This document shows, in pieces, positions 35,125-43,414 of a stretch of 46,513 nucleotides of DNA. Below the pieces are notes generated by a model, which did no database searches, had not been told where the DNA came from, and saw only the letters and a program-made list of their open reading frames with translations. Origin of the DNA: JAGCJX01 sp045638645 (GTDB taxonomy: Bacteria; Bacteroidota; Bacteroidia; Bacteroidales; UBA932); the NCBI GenBank assembly GCA_045638645.1, contig JAZUBU010000011.1, positions 1-46,513 of the forward strand. The letters are read 5' to 3'. Each line of letters begins with the position of its first letter. The first letter of the stretch is position 1. Both the position numbers and the translations under genes were made by a program.

Positions 35125-37077
35125 ATGAAATTCAAATCATTCTTCCTTTCCTTGCTCGCCCTTTGCACTATCGCAGCGGTGAGCAGTTGTCAAGAGGACT
35201 CGGATAACCCGGCTAATGACAAAGCTCCGGTCATCACCCTTAACCCCGCAAGCCTCTCTGCAGAAGCCCTGGGTGGAAACTACACCATCCAATATGCCAT
35301 TGAAAATCCTGTTGAAAACGCAACCCTCCAAGCCGAATCTGCACAGGAATGGATCTCTGACATCACGGTTTCTGCCAACGAGATTTCCTTTGTTGTTGCC
35401 AAGAACTCTGCAGAAGAAGGACGCAACGGTTCCATCGATCTGACCTACCCGAATCTGAAAGATGCGGTAAAAATCCAGATCCAACAAGCTGGATATTCAA
35501 ATCCGACAACGGACACAGCCATTGAAATTCAGGTGTACGATGTAAACGAGATCTCCTTCTCCTACGATCTCTATCCCCAGGACAAAACCATGCCCTTCAT
35601 CTTTTTCTGCGAAACCGTAGAAACGCTGGAAGCGGCAGGCGCATACACCGACGAAGAAATCCTGGCCTACGACATGTCCTTTTATGTGGCGGAAGCAGCC
35701 ATGTACGACATGAGTCTGGAAGACTACCTGTGGGCATACTATATTTCGAAGGGCGACCAGATCGGAATGTCCAAAATCGGTATCCAACCAGGCAAAGAAT
35801 TCATCATCTATGCATACGGTGTGGATTTCAACGATGCAGGTGAATTGCTCATCACGACGGACGTGATCAAATACATCGACAAAACAAACGAGGTCGAAAT
35901 GGTTGAATCTCCCATTGCCATTAACGTGGAAGAAAGTGGTTACTTTACCAACGTAACCTTCCGCCCGGAAAACCATTCCGGTATCTACTTCTACATCGTG
36001 GAAGAAAGAGAGTTGCTTTTTGAAGGCATGGATTATGCGACGATGACGGATGAGGAAATTTCAGAAAGCCTCACCTCCCTCTGGTACCAATACCTCAAAT
36101 TGTACCTGCAATTCGGTTTCTCCTTTGACATGATCGCCCAAGAACTGACATTGACGGGTGAAGAAACGTTGGAATTTAGCCTCTACGGCGAAAGATCGCA
36201 CATTGCAGCAGCCATTCCGTTGACCGATGAAGGAATTGCCTGTGCTTATCCCTCCTTCCTCTGTTTCGAAACAAAACCGGTGGATCCCTCTGGCAATCAG
36301 CTGACCATTACCGTTTCTGACATCAAGGCAACTTCTGCAGTGGCCAACATTACGACCACCAACGATGACCCATATGTTTTTGCCTGCTTCTCTGCTGAAT
36401 TTATTCAAGGCATGAACGACCGCGAAATCATTGACTTCTACCTGGAAAACTACATCAACTATACAACTCCGTTGAATGGTGACTTCTCTTACAAATTCAC
36501 CAACCTGGAACCGAATACAAAATACTGGATCCTGGCCTTCGGTTACGCAGGAGGACAAGCCAATACCGGCCTGTTCCGCGAATCTTTCTTCACCCTGGAA
36601 GCTGCCGATGCCGATATTGAAGTCACGTTGAATGAAATCGGTTTGTTTGACGTACAAGAAATCATCGCCATCGATCCCGCCTATTCGGACTACTCCGACT
36701 ACGAAGCCTTCTGGAAAATCGAATGGTTGACAACCCCGCAAGCTGACGGAATGTACTATGGTCTGTACAAAGCTGCCAGCGTAGCCGGCCTGTCGGACGA
36801 AAACCTGACCGATGCCATCATCAGCAAAGGCGAACGTTCTAATTTTACCGTGACCCACATTGTCAGCTACGATGTTGAGTACGTCCTGCTCGGTATGGCC
36901 TACGACCAAAACGGCAACCGCTCAAAACTCTACAGAACCGAACCCTTCACCTTGAAATACGAAGACCGCGACAACCCGTACGGCTTCTTTGGCCAATACA
37001 ATGCGAGTCCCATCAAGATGTACGAAGTTCCGATGGATTCCAACGAGAGCAAAAAGTACGTCTTTTTACCGGAATAA
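35125..37077 (+). CDS. Surface lipoprotein with N-terminal BACON-like domain
   Basis: 650 residues. Lipoprotein signal with lipobox AVSSC and acylated Cys at 22, followed by an acidic QEDSD stretch of the kind that favours export to the cell surface in Bacteroidetes. About 33-118 looks like a BACON domain (LSAEALGGNYTIQY at its start, the VKIQIQQAGY end strand). The rest is made of beta domains with fibronectin-III-like phrases (FTNLEPNTKYWILAFGYAG near 455-475) alternating with helical inserts of acidic character. No enzyme motif. Not next to a SusC/D pair, so a glycan-binding role is only a guess. Confidence 0.75.
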   Translation: MKFKSFFLSLLALCTIAAVSSCQEDSDNPANDKAPVITLNPASLSAEALGGNYTIQYAIENPVENATLQAESAQEWISDITVSANEISFVVAKNSAEEGRNGSIDLTYPNLKDAVKIQIQQAGYSNPTTDTAIEIQVYDVNEISFSYDLYPQDKTMPFIFFCETVETLEAAGAYTDEEILAYDMSFYVAEAAMYDMSLEDYLWAYYISKGDQIGMSKIGIQPGKEFIIYAYGVDFNDAGELLITTDVIKYIDKTNEVEMVESPIAINVEESGYFTNVTFRPENHSGIYFYIVEERELLFEGMDYATMTDEEISESLTSLWYQYLKLYLQFGFSFDMIAQELTLTGEETLEFSLYGERSHIAAAIPLTDEGIACAYPSFLCFETKPVDPSGNQLTITVSDIKATSAVANITTTNDDPYVFACFSAEFIQGMNDREIIDFYLENYINYTTPLNGDFSYKFTNLEPNTKYWILAFGYAGGQANTGLFRESFFTLEAADADIEVTLNEIGLFDVQEIIAIDPAYSDYSDYEAFWKIEWLTTPQADGMYYGLYKAASVAGLSDENLTDAIISKGERSNFTVTHIVSYDVEYVLLGMAYDQNGNRSKLYRTEPFTLKYEDRDNPYGFFGQYNASPIKMYEVPMDSNESKKYVFLPE

Positions 37078-37112
37078 CGAAGCAGACCCACTCAGGATAC
37101 TGATACAAAAGA

Positions 37113-37154
37113 AGTTGACTAATCAGTCGAAAGACTTTTTAGTCAACTCTTTTT
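37113..37154 (+). terminator. Rho-independent terminator after the BACON lipoprotein gene
   Basis: Stem AGTTGACTAA/TTAGTCAACT with an inner AGTC-GAAA-GACT stem-loop, followed by CT and five T residues. Lies between convergent genes and may also act on the minus strand. Confidence 0.9.
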
Positions 37155-37170
37155 ATAACATTGCACCAAA

Positions 37171-38286
37171 TTAAACCAGCTTTGCCGCGCAGGCAACGCA
37201 TTCGGCGCAGGGGCCTTTGCGGGATTGGAGGAGTTCGTCGCAGCGGACAGCACCCATCGTCTGACGAAAGGCTGCCATTGCCTCTTGGACCCGCTTGAAA
37301 TTCTCCTGCTTGCTCACCGGATTGCCGGGTTGGATGGGGTATTTGAGACCCAGGACCATCAGCATACCACTCACCGCCCCACAAAGTTCACCGGTCCGGG
37401 CAACACCCCCGCTGAACGAAGAGCTCAAGGCCAACGCCGTTTCCCGCGTCAGACCAAAGTCTTCAGCAAAAGCCAGGAAGACCGCCTGCGAACAGGTACA
37501 ACCGCCTTTGAACAAGGCTACTGCTTGCGCCACTTTTTCGTGGGCAAGCAGTTCTTTTACCAAGACATCGGCTTGTTCCAACGAATCCACTTTGCCCACA
37601 TCCAGCATCCGAATTCCACTCCGGTCATCCGCCAGGACGGGATGCGAAGGGGCTATCTTCAAATAAAAGTCCACGATGGGAAAACGGTCCGGCCAGTCCG
37701 ACATCCGCTGCAAGGCGCACGGTGCCAACAAATGAATGCCCGAAAAAGCCAAGGGACGAGTGGCCGGCAACGCCGTTTCAAAGGTCTTCAACTCGTCCGT
37801 TTTCACATTTTTCCAACCGCGCAGACGGTCGTTGTCATCAAAGAGAAAATACCGGGAGGTCTCGCGGGGACTCACCAGCAAAACAGCCGCAGCACCCGCC
37901 TCCAGACGTGCTACCCCTTCGGACCAGAAGGACTGCAAGTCCAGGTTGCTGATGATGTCCACGTTGTGGACCAGCACCGGCGAGGCCGGATCCAGCAACG
38001 GGAGCGCACGACGCAGGCCCCCACCCGTTTCCAGCAACTGATCCCGTTCGTCCGAGATCAGCACCTCCATCCCCGGGAATGTATGTTCCTGCAGATAGGT
38101 TTCTATTTGTTCTGCGAAGTGATGCACATTGACCACGACGCGTTGGAAGCCAGCCTTGTGCAGTTTGCCCAACAAGAGGCCCAACAAAGGCTGCCCCCCC
38201 ACAGGCACCAGCGCCTTGGGCATGGTATCGGTCATGGGACGTAAGCGGGTTCCCAGGCCGGCCGCAAAAATCATGGCTTGTTTCAT
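37171..38286 (-). CDS. MurU-like nucleotidyltransferase fused to a C_GCAxxG_C_C domain
   Basis: 371 residues in two parts. Residues 1-245 are a sugar-phosphate nucleotidyltransferase: FAAGLGTRLRPMTD (7-20) with the NTP-binding signature, K24 in MPKALVPVGG, ETGGGL (86-91), the metal Asp D110 in VHNVD, and the closing RMLDVGKVDSLEQAD. This matches MurU (MurNAc-1-phosphate uridylyltransferase) and related enzymes. Residues 250-371 form a C_GCAxxG_C_C domain: ALFKGGCTCSQAV (C263, C265), LCGAVSG (C302), C349 and GPCAECVACA (C360, C363, C366). These normally occur as separate small proteins, thought to be redox-active or metal-binding. The join is in frame with no stop. 21 bases downstream of the AmgK-like gene. 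Confidence 0.85.
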   Translation of the reverse strand: MKQAMIFAAGLGTRLRPMTDTMPKALVPVGGQPLLGLLLGKLHKAGFQRVVVNVHHFAEQIETYLQEHTFPGMEVLISDERDQLLETGGGLRRALPLLDPASPVLVHNVDIISNLDLQSFWSEGVARLEAGAAAVLLVSPRETSRYFLFDDNDRLRGWKNVKTDELKTFETALPATRPLAFSGIHLLAPCALQRMSDWPDRFPIVDFYLKIAPSHPVLADDRSGIRMLDVGKVDSLEQADVLVKELLAHEKVAQAVALFKGGCTCSQAVFLAFAEDFGLTRETALALSSSFSGGVARTGELCGAVSGMLMVLGLKYPIQPGNPVSKQENFKRVQEAMAAFRQTMGAVRCDELLQSRKGPCAECVACAAKLV

Positions 38287-38307
38287 GATCCGTTCGTTTG
38301 TATGGAA

Positions 38308-39723
38308 CTACAATTCTTTTTCAATGCCCTGTTCGCGGTGGGAAACCAAGACGCGGACATCGTAATTTTTCGCAATGTGTTCAGCCAGACGTTCGGCACA
38401 ATACACCGAACGGTGTTGGCCACCGGTACAACCAAACGAAATCATCAGGTTGGAGAACTTGCGTTCGATGTACTTCTGAATATGGGCATCGGTCAGGGAG
38501 AACACATTTTCCAGGAAAGGTTTCACCTCTCCGTCTTCCTCCAGGAAGTCACGTACCTCCTTGTCCAGACCGGTAAAATGCCAGAAATGCTGGTACTTGC
38601 CCGGGTTGTTGATGCCACGGCAGTCAAACACATACCCACCCCCATTGCCGGTCGGATCGTTGGGAATTCCTTTCTTGTATGCAAAGCTGTTGATCCGGAC
38701 GGTCAGGCGCTGCTGCGTGTTCGCTTCGTTGAATTGGGGCATTTGGGTCAAGGCCAACAAAAGTTCGGACAAATAGGGATATTCCGCAAAAGGCTCCTTC
38801 AACAAGTGGCGCAGGTTATCCATCGCATAGGGTATGCTTTGCAGGAAGTGGGGTTTCTTTTCAAAATACCCACGGAAACCATAGGCTCCCAACACCTGCA
38901 AGGTGCGGAAGAGGACGAAATGACGCAACTGGCTATGGAAATAGGCCTCATCCACCGGCATGTACCGGCGCAGGGACTCGATGTAAGTCTGAATCAGTTC
39001 CTGCTTCAACTCTTCCGAATAATTGGCCTTTGCCTGCCACACGAAAGAAGCTACGTCGTAATAAATCGGTCCCTTTCGACCCCCTTGAAAATCAATGAAA
39101 TAAGGATGACCATCCACCAGCATGACGTTGCGGGCCTGAAAATCCCGGTACAGGAACGTAGAGGAAGAACTGCGCATCAGCACATCGCTCATCCGACGAA
39201 AATCTTCTTCCAGCTTCAATTCACTGAAATCCAATCCCGTAGCCTTCAGAAAACAATACTTGAAATAATTGAGATCGAAGGAAATCATCCGTTCGTCAAA
39301 CTCGGGCTGGGGATAACAAATGGAAAAATCAAAGCCGTTGGCCCCCTCAAACTGCAAGGCCGGCAGACAGGCCATCGTTTCCCGCAGCAAGGCTCGCTCG
39401 GATTCGCTGTATTTTCCACGGCTGCGGCCATCCTCCACGCAGTTGAAAAGGATCTGGTCTCCCAAATCTTCCTGGATGTAGCAAGTGAACTCCTCGTCGT
39501 GGGCGAACACCTGCGGAACCGGCAAACCTTGTTTGTGGAAATGCGTCGCAATGGCCCAGAAAGCCTTGTTTTCATCCACGGAAGTTCCCAGAGCTCCGAT
39601 CAGACAAATATCACCCGCAGTCATCCGAAAATAACGGCGGTTGCTGCCGGAAGACGGCAGTTCGACAACGTGCTCGGGACGTTGTCCTGTATGTTGTTCA
39701 AACAGTGTTTTTAATCTATTCAT
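38308..39723 (-). CDS. AmgK-like sugar kinase fused to RapZ C-terminal domain
   Basis: 471 residues from the ATG at 39723; the frame stays open upstream but only through promoter DNA. Residues 1-330 are an aminoglycoside-phosphotransferase-fold kinase: catalytic loop YRDFQARNVML with D194 and N199, and the metal site IDFQGG with D211. AmgK in this fold phosphorylates MurNAc and GlcNAc at C1. Residues 340-471 match the C-terminal domain of RapZ: INSFAYKKGIP, YVFDCRG, FTGLDKEVRDFL and the phosphate-binding GCTGGQHRSV (431-440). In E. coli that domain binds glucosamine-6-phosphate. The fusion is known in Bacteroidetes annotations. MurU-like gene follows, fitting the AmgK-MurU salvage pathway. 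Confidence 0.88.
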   Translation of the reverse strand: MNRLKTLFEQHTGQRPEHVVELPSSGSNRRYFRMTAGDICLIGALGTSVDENKAFWAIATHFHKQGLPVPQVFAHDEEFTCYIQEDLGDQILFNCVEDGRSRGKYSESERALLRETMACLPALQFEGANGFDFSICYPQPEFDERMISFDLNYFKYCFLKATGLDFSELKLEEDFRRMSDVLMRSSSSTFLYRDFQARNVMLVDGHPYFIDFQGGRKGPIYYDVASFVWQAKANYSEELKQELIQTYIESLRRYMPVDEAYFHSQLRHFVLFRTLQVLGAYGFRGYFEKKPHFLQSIPYAMDNLRHLLKEPFAEYPYLSELLLALTQMPQFNEANTQQRLTVRINSFAYKKGIPNDPTGNGGGYVFDCRGINNPGKYQHFWHFTGLDKEVRDFLEEDGEVKPFLENVFSLTDAHIQKYIERKFSNLMISFGCTGGQHRSVYCAERLAEHIAKNYDVRVLVSHREQGIEKEL

Positions 39724-39745
39724 TGTTCGTTTGTTTCTTTCTCTG

Positions 39746-39753
39746 CAAAAATA
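39746..39753 (-). promoter_or_regulatory. -7 box of the AmgK-MurU-like operon
   Basis: Reads TATTTTTG on the minus strand, a full TAnnTTTG match, 22 bases before the ATG at 39723. Confidence 0.45.
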
Positions 39754-39765
39754 GTAATATTTTAC

Positions 39766-39773
39766 TAAATTTG
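39766..39773 (+). promoter_or_regulatory. -7 box of the porin gene
   Basis: Reads TAAATTTG, a full TAnnTTTG match, only 4 bases before the first ATG (39778). Either the mRNA is leaderless or translation starts at the second ATG (39790). Confidence 0.45.
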
Positions 39774-39777
39774 CGGG

Positions 39778-42354
39778 ATGTTTAACAAGATGCATTTGTT
39801 TCGAATTTTCTTCCTCGTGCTGACATTTTCTGCAGCGGTTCTGTTCTCAGAATCAGCGGCAACGGCCAGCATGCGTACACGTTCCGCCGTACACCCGAAG
39901 TACTTTGAAGCGCTACACCTGCGAATGGACCGCCATTCCCTCCCCGATACAACCGAAACAGCCCTCTCGGACACCACCCTGAACACCCTGCCGGCCACAG
40001 CGTTGGCAACGGATTCGCTGGGAGCTCTTCCGGACTCCTTGAACCGGTCCCTGGACTCACTGGGACAGACATTGGATTCCTTGGGACAAGGACTGGATTC
40101 TCTGGAAACGACCGTGGATTCACTGGGCAGACCGACCGACTCCCTCGGACGGCTCCTCGATTCGTTGGGACGTTCGTTGGATTCCTTGGGCAGACCCGTG
40201 GACTCTTTGGGACGGCGACTTGATTCGCTGGGACGCCCTATGGATTCCCTGGGACGTTCACTGGATTCCCTCGGCAGACCCCTGGACTCCCTGGGACGAC
40301 CGATGGACGCATGGGGACGGTCGCTGGACTCGCTGGGCCGACCGTTGAACGAATACGGACAACCCCTGGATTCGCTGGGCAATGTCATCCGGGAGTACAC
40401 CGAGAAAGAACTGCGACAAATGCGCCGGGACAGTATCCAGCGTGTGCGGGACAGCATCCGCCGGGCAACGCCCCGCGTCCTGACCGCCCATGCCATTCCG
40501 GACTCGCTGAAATACAAACGTTTGTTGACCTGGACAAGTGATCCATACACCAACCAGCTCACCTTCCATCGTCCGGACACCTCCTTCAACGACTGGTACA
40601 CGGAATATCCCTTTGCCAAAGAAGATGTGAATGCAACCTACCTCGGTATAACGGGATCCCCGACGCAAGCGTATAACTTCTTCAAACGAAAAGACCTGTA
40701 TGCTTTCCGTCCCTATTCCCATTTTCTGACCTATTTCCCGGCGACCGATGAGGTGCGGATGTTCAACTCCAAAACACCTTACACCGAGCTGGCCTATTGG
40801 GGCACCCTGTTTGCTTTCAAGGAAAAAGAAGAATCCAGCGTACGGTTCCTGCATACCCAGAACATCACTCCGGCCTGGAACATCGCCATCCTCTACAAGC
40901 AATTCGGTGCAAAAGGGTTGCTGACCCAGGAGGCAACGGACAACCGGGGGCTGGAATTGACGACCAACTACGTCGGCGACCGCTATACCCTGAATGCCGG
41001 ATACATCCGAGACCGCATCACCCGCAACGAAAACGGGGGAATTGTCAACACGTCGGACATCCGGGACACCGTACTGGATGCCAAGACCTTGCAGATCAAT
41101 CTCAAGGAGGCATCGAGCAAGACCACCCGCAACACCCTCTTCTTCAACCATTCGTACATCATTCCCTTGAACTTCCGAAAGGACTCGGTGGCCGTGGGGG
41201 AAGGTACGTCCGGTATCGTGGGACACAGTGTCGAATATTCCACCTACTCACGTTTCTACAAGGACAAAATTGCCTTGAACGACGACATCGGCCGGGACTT
41301 CTACCACAACCAGTTTTACATCAACCCGACCCAATCCTCGGACTCCATCCATACCAGCGTCCTGGACAACAAACTCTACCTCCGCTTGCAACCGTGGAGC
41401 GACGATGCCGTCATTTCCAAAATCGATGCTGGGGTAGGGCATGAATACGTCAACAACTTCACATTTGATCCGAGCTTCTTCCTGACCGGCAACCGGAATA
41501 CCGACTACAACAACCTGTATTTCTACGGCAGCGCCTCCGGTAAATTCCGGAGATACTTCTCCTGGGATGCCTTTGGAAAATACAACCTGGCCGGATACAA
41601 CCAGAACGACTACGAATTGGATGCGAATGCCACCTTTGCCTTCTACCCGTTCCTGGAACGCTGGAGTCCGGTCCTGATCAAGGCCCACTTGAATTCCAGC
41701 CTGCAAGAGCCGGATTGGCATTCACGCCATTATTACTCCAACCACTACGTCTGGGACAACCGTTTCGAAAAGACCTCCCGCAACACCCTGGAAGCCGAGA
41801 TTGCCGTTCCCAAATGGAAGTTGTCTCTCCAGGCCAGTTACGGTCTCATCGGCAACCACCTGTACCACGACACGATCGGTTTCGTCCGCCAACACCCGGA
41901 TCTGATCAATATACTCAGTGTCAACCTGAAGAAAGATTTCAAGCTGTGGTATTTCCACCTGGACAACCAAGTGCTCCTGCAACTCTCCTCCGACCCGGAT
42001 GTATTGCCCTTGCCCCTGTTGTCCGCACACCTGCGCTACTACCTGGAATTCGTTCTGGTAAAGAATGTATTGACCGTTCAGATCGGTGGAGACGCCACCA
42101 TCAACACGAAATACTATGCCCCGGCCTACAACCCGGCCTTGGGATCCTTCCAGTTACAGAACAAAGAACTGATCGGAGACACCATGTACCTGGATGCCTT
42201 CATCAACATGCAATGGAAACAGGTTTCCTTGTTCCTCAAGATGGTCAATGTCACGAACGGCTGGCCGAGTCATGACTACTTCTCCGCCTACGGTTACATC
42301 CGTCCGCAACGTGTCTTCAAATTTGGAATCCACTGGCCCTTCTACTACAAGTAA
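39778..42354 (+). CDS. Porin_10-like outer-membrane barrel with heptapeptide repeats
   Basis: 858 residues (854 if the ATG at 39790 is used). Signal peptide MHLFRIFFLVLTFSAAVLFS, cut near SAATA. Residues 79-204 are 18 consecutive heptads of the form D-S-L-G-R-x-x. Then a helical charged linker (REYTEKELRQMRRDSIQ) and, from about residue 250, a long beta-rich region with aromatic strand ends (TYLGITGSPTQAYNFF, YGLIGNHLYHDTIGF), closing with FKFGIHWPFYYK, as in the putative porin family of Bacteroidetes. Probably an outer-membrane barrel of about 600 residues with a periplasmic repeat region. Followed after one base by the lytic transglycosylase gene. Confidence 0.8.
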   Translation: MFNKMHLFRIFFLVLTFSAAVLFSESAATASMRTRSAVHPKYFEALHLRMDRHSLPDTTETALSDTTLNTLPATALATDSLGALPDSLNRSLDSLGQTLDSLGQGLDSLETTVDSLGRPTDSLGRLLDSLGRSLDSLGRPVDSLGRRLDSLGRPMDSLGRSLDSLGRPLDSLGRPMDAWGRSLDSLGRPLNEYGQPLDSLGNVIREYTEKELRQMRRDSIQRVRDSIRRATPRVLTAHAIPDSLKYKRLLTWTSDPYTNQLTFHRPDTSFNDWYTEYPFAKEDVNATYLGITGSPTQAYNFFKRKDLYAFRPYSHFLTYFPATDEVRMFNSKTPYTELAYWGTLFAFKEKEESSVRFLHTQNITPAWNIAILYKQFGAKGLLTQEATDNRGLELTTNYVGDRYTLNAGYIRDRITRNENGGIVNTSDIRDTVLDAKTLQINLKEASSKTTRNTLFFNHSYIIPLNFRKDSVAVGEGTSGIVGHSVEYSTYSRFYKDKIALNDDIGRDFYHNQFYINPTQSSDSIHTSVLDNKLYLRLQPWSDDAVISKIDAGVGHEYVNNFTFDPSFFLTGNRNTDYNNLYFYGSASGKFRRYFSWDAFGKYNLAGYNQNDYELDANATFAFYPFLERWSPVLIKAHLNSSLQEPDWHSRHYYSNHYVWDNRFEKTSRNTLEAEIAVPKWKLSLQASYGLIGNHLYHDTIGFVRQHPDLINILSVNLKKDFKLWYFHLDNQVLLQLSSDPDVLPLPLLSAHLRYYLEFVLVKNVLTVQIGGDATINTKYYAPAYNPALGSFQLQNKELIGDTMYLDAFINMQWKQVSLFLKMVNVTNGWPSHDYFSAYGYIRPQRVFKFGIHWPFYYK
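40012..40389 (+). repeat. 18 x 21-bp in-frame repeat (heptapeptide DSLGRxx)
   Basis: Eighteen tandem 21-base units encoding heptads whose first four residues are nearly always DSLG and whose last three vary (RPL, RSL, RPM, RPV, QTL). Deviant units are DSLNRSL, DSLETTV, DAWGRSL and NEYGQPL. Third codon positions differ between units, so the array is old or under protein-level selection. All units are multiples of three, so changes in copy number keep the frame. Confidence 0.92.
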
Positions 42355-42355
42355 G

Positions 42356-43414
42356 ATGAAGCAGAAGTGGATTGTTTGGACCTGCCTGTTCCTGCTGACG
42401 GCCTTGAGTTGCTTTCTGCCCAATCAGACAAGCGATGGCCGGTTGCCTAGCCACCACTTGTGTGGCGATTCGCTGCGCACCCTCATCGCCATGCCCAGCG
42501 AATGGTACCGGGTCAGTTCCTACCCCATCGGGTTCAATTACTCCCTGCTGCTGGAATTCAACAAAGACCAACATACCTTGCTGGACATCCGCCCCGCCAC
42601 CGAGGAGCAGTCTCCGTGGGAATCCTTGGCGAACAACCAGATCGATCTGCTGATCATCAACACCGATCAAGACACACTGCCAGCTGCTTACGAAGACCGT
42701 CTGGTCAGTTGTTATCCGATCCGGCAATACCGTTGGTATGTACGTGCGAACGATAAGAAACGCTTTGACGCCATCAATTTCTGGCTGGGAAGCTATCACA
42801 ACAGCCAGAATTACAAGACCATGGAAGCTCAATTCTTCCGCTCCTACAACATTGACCGGCACCTGAGGGATACAACACGTGCCCATCGGCTATCTCCCTA
42901 CGATCCGCTCATCCGTCACCATGCAAAGTCCATCGGATGGGACTGGCGACTGCTGGCCGCGCTGATCTACAAAGAATCCCGTTTCTCCATCTGGGTGGAA
43001 TCGGCCTTTGGTGCCGTTGGTTTGATGCAAGTAAAACCCTCTACGGCAGCGCACTACGATGTCTTCAACGTGTACGACCCCAACCTCAATATCCAGGCAG
43101 GTGCCGCACACTTGCGCTACCTGCAACAAATCTATCAACGGGAAGGCATGGACTCCACCAACGTAATCAAATTCACCCTGGCAGCCTACAATGCCGGAGA
43201 GGGCCGCATCGAAGACTGCCTGAACTTTGCCCTTTCCCAAGGAAAAGACTACCACAAATGGAGTGAAGTTGCCAAAGTCATCCCGCTGATGTCCGAAGAA
43301 GAACACTACCAGGGAGAGGTGATCAAATTAGGCAAATTCCGGGGCACACAAACCCTGGACTACGTGGAGTCTGTCCTGAAAATCTACGAAGACTACTGCC
43401 GCGTGATTCCTTAA
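42356..43414 (+). CDS. MltF-type lytic transglycosylase
   Basis: 352 residues from the ATG at 42356, one base after the porin stop. The frame extends upstream only inside the porin gene. N-terminal hydrophobic segment (5-20) with a Cys at 19 in a poor lipobox (TALSC). Residues 35-165 resemble a shortened solute-binding-like domain as in MltF. The SLT domain follows: ALIYKESRF with catalytic E207, then AFGAVGLMQVKPSTA, LNIQAGAAHLRYL and AAYNAGEGRI. Cleaves glycan strands to anhydro-MurNAc products. It overlaps the end of the convergent permease gene by 4 bases. Confidence 0.9.
   Translation: MKQKWIVWTCLFLLTALSCFLPNQTSDGRLPSHHLCGDSLRTLIAMPSEWYRVSSYPIGFNYSLLLEFNKDQHTLLDIRPATEEQSPWESLANNQIDLLIINTDQDTLPAAYEDRLVSCYPIRQYRWYVRANDKKRFDAINFWLGSYHNSQNYKTMEAQFFRSYNIDRHLRDTTRAHRLSPYDPLIRHHAKSIGWDWRLLAALIYKESRFSIWVESAFGAVGLMQVKPSTAAHYDVFNVYDPNLNIQAGAAHLRYLQQIYQREGMDSTNVIKFTLAAYNAGEGRIEDCLNFALSQGKDYHKWSEVAKVIPLMSEEEHYQGEVIKLGKFRGTQTLDYVESVLKIYEDYCRVIP

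Noticed and set aside
39765..40619. A 284-codon minus-strand open frame rich in R-E-S and P-R-E-S repeats
   Set aside because: It is the antisense of the heptapeptide-repeat array; the periodic DNA keeps the opposite frame open. The plus frame has signal peptide and barrel.
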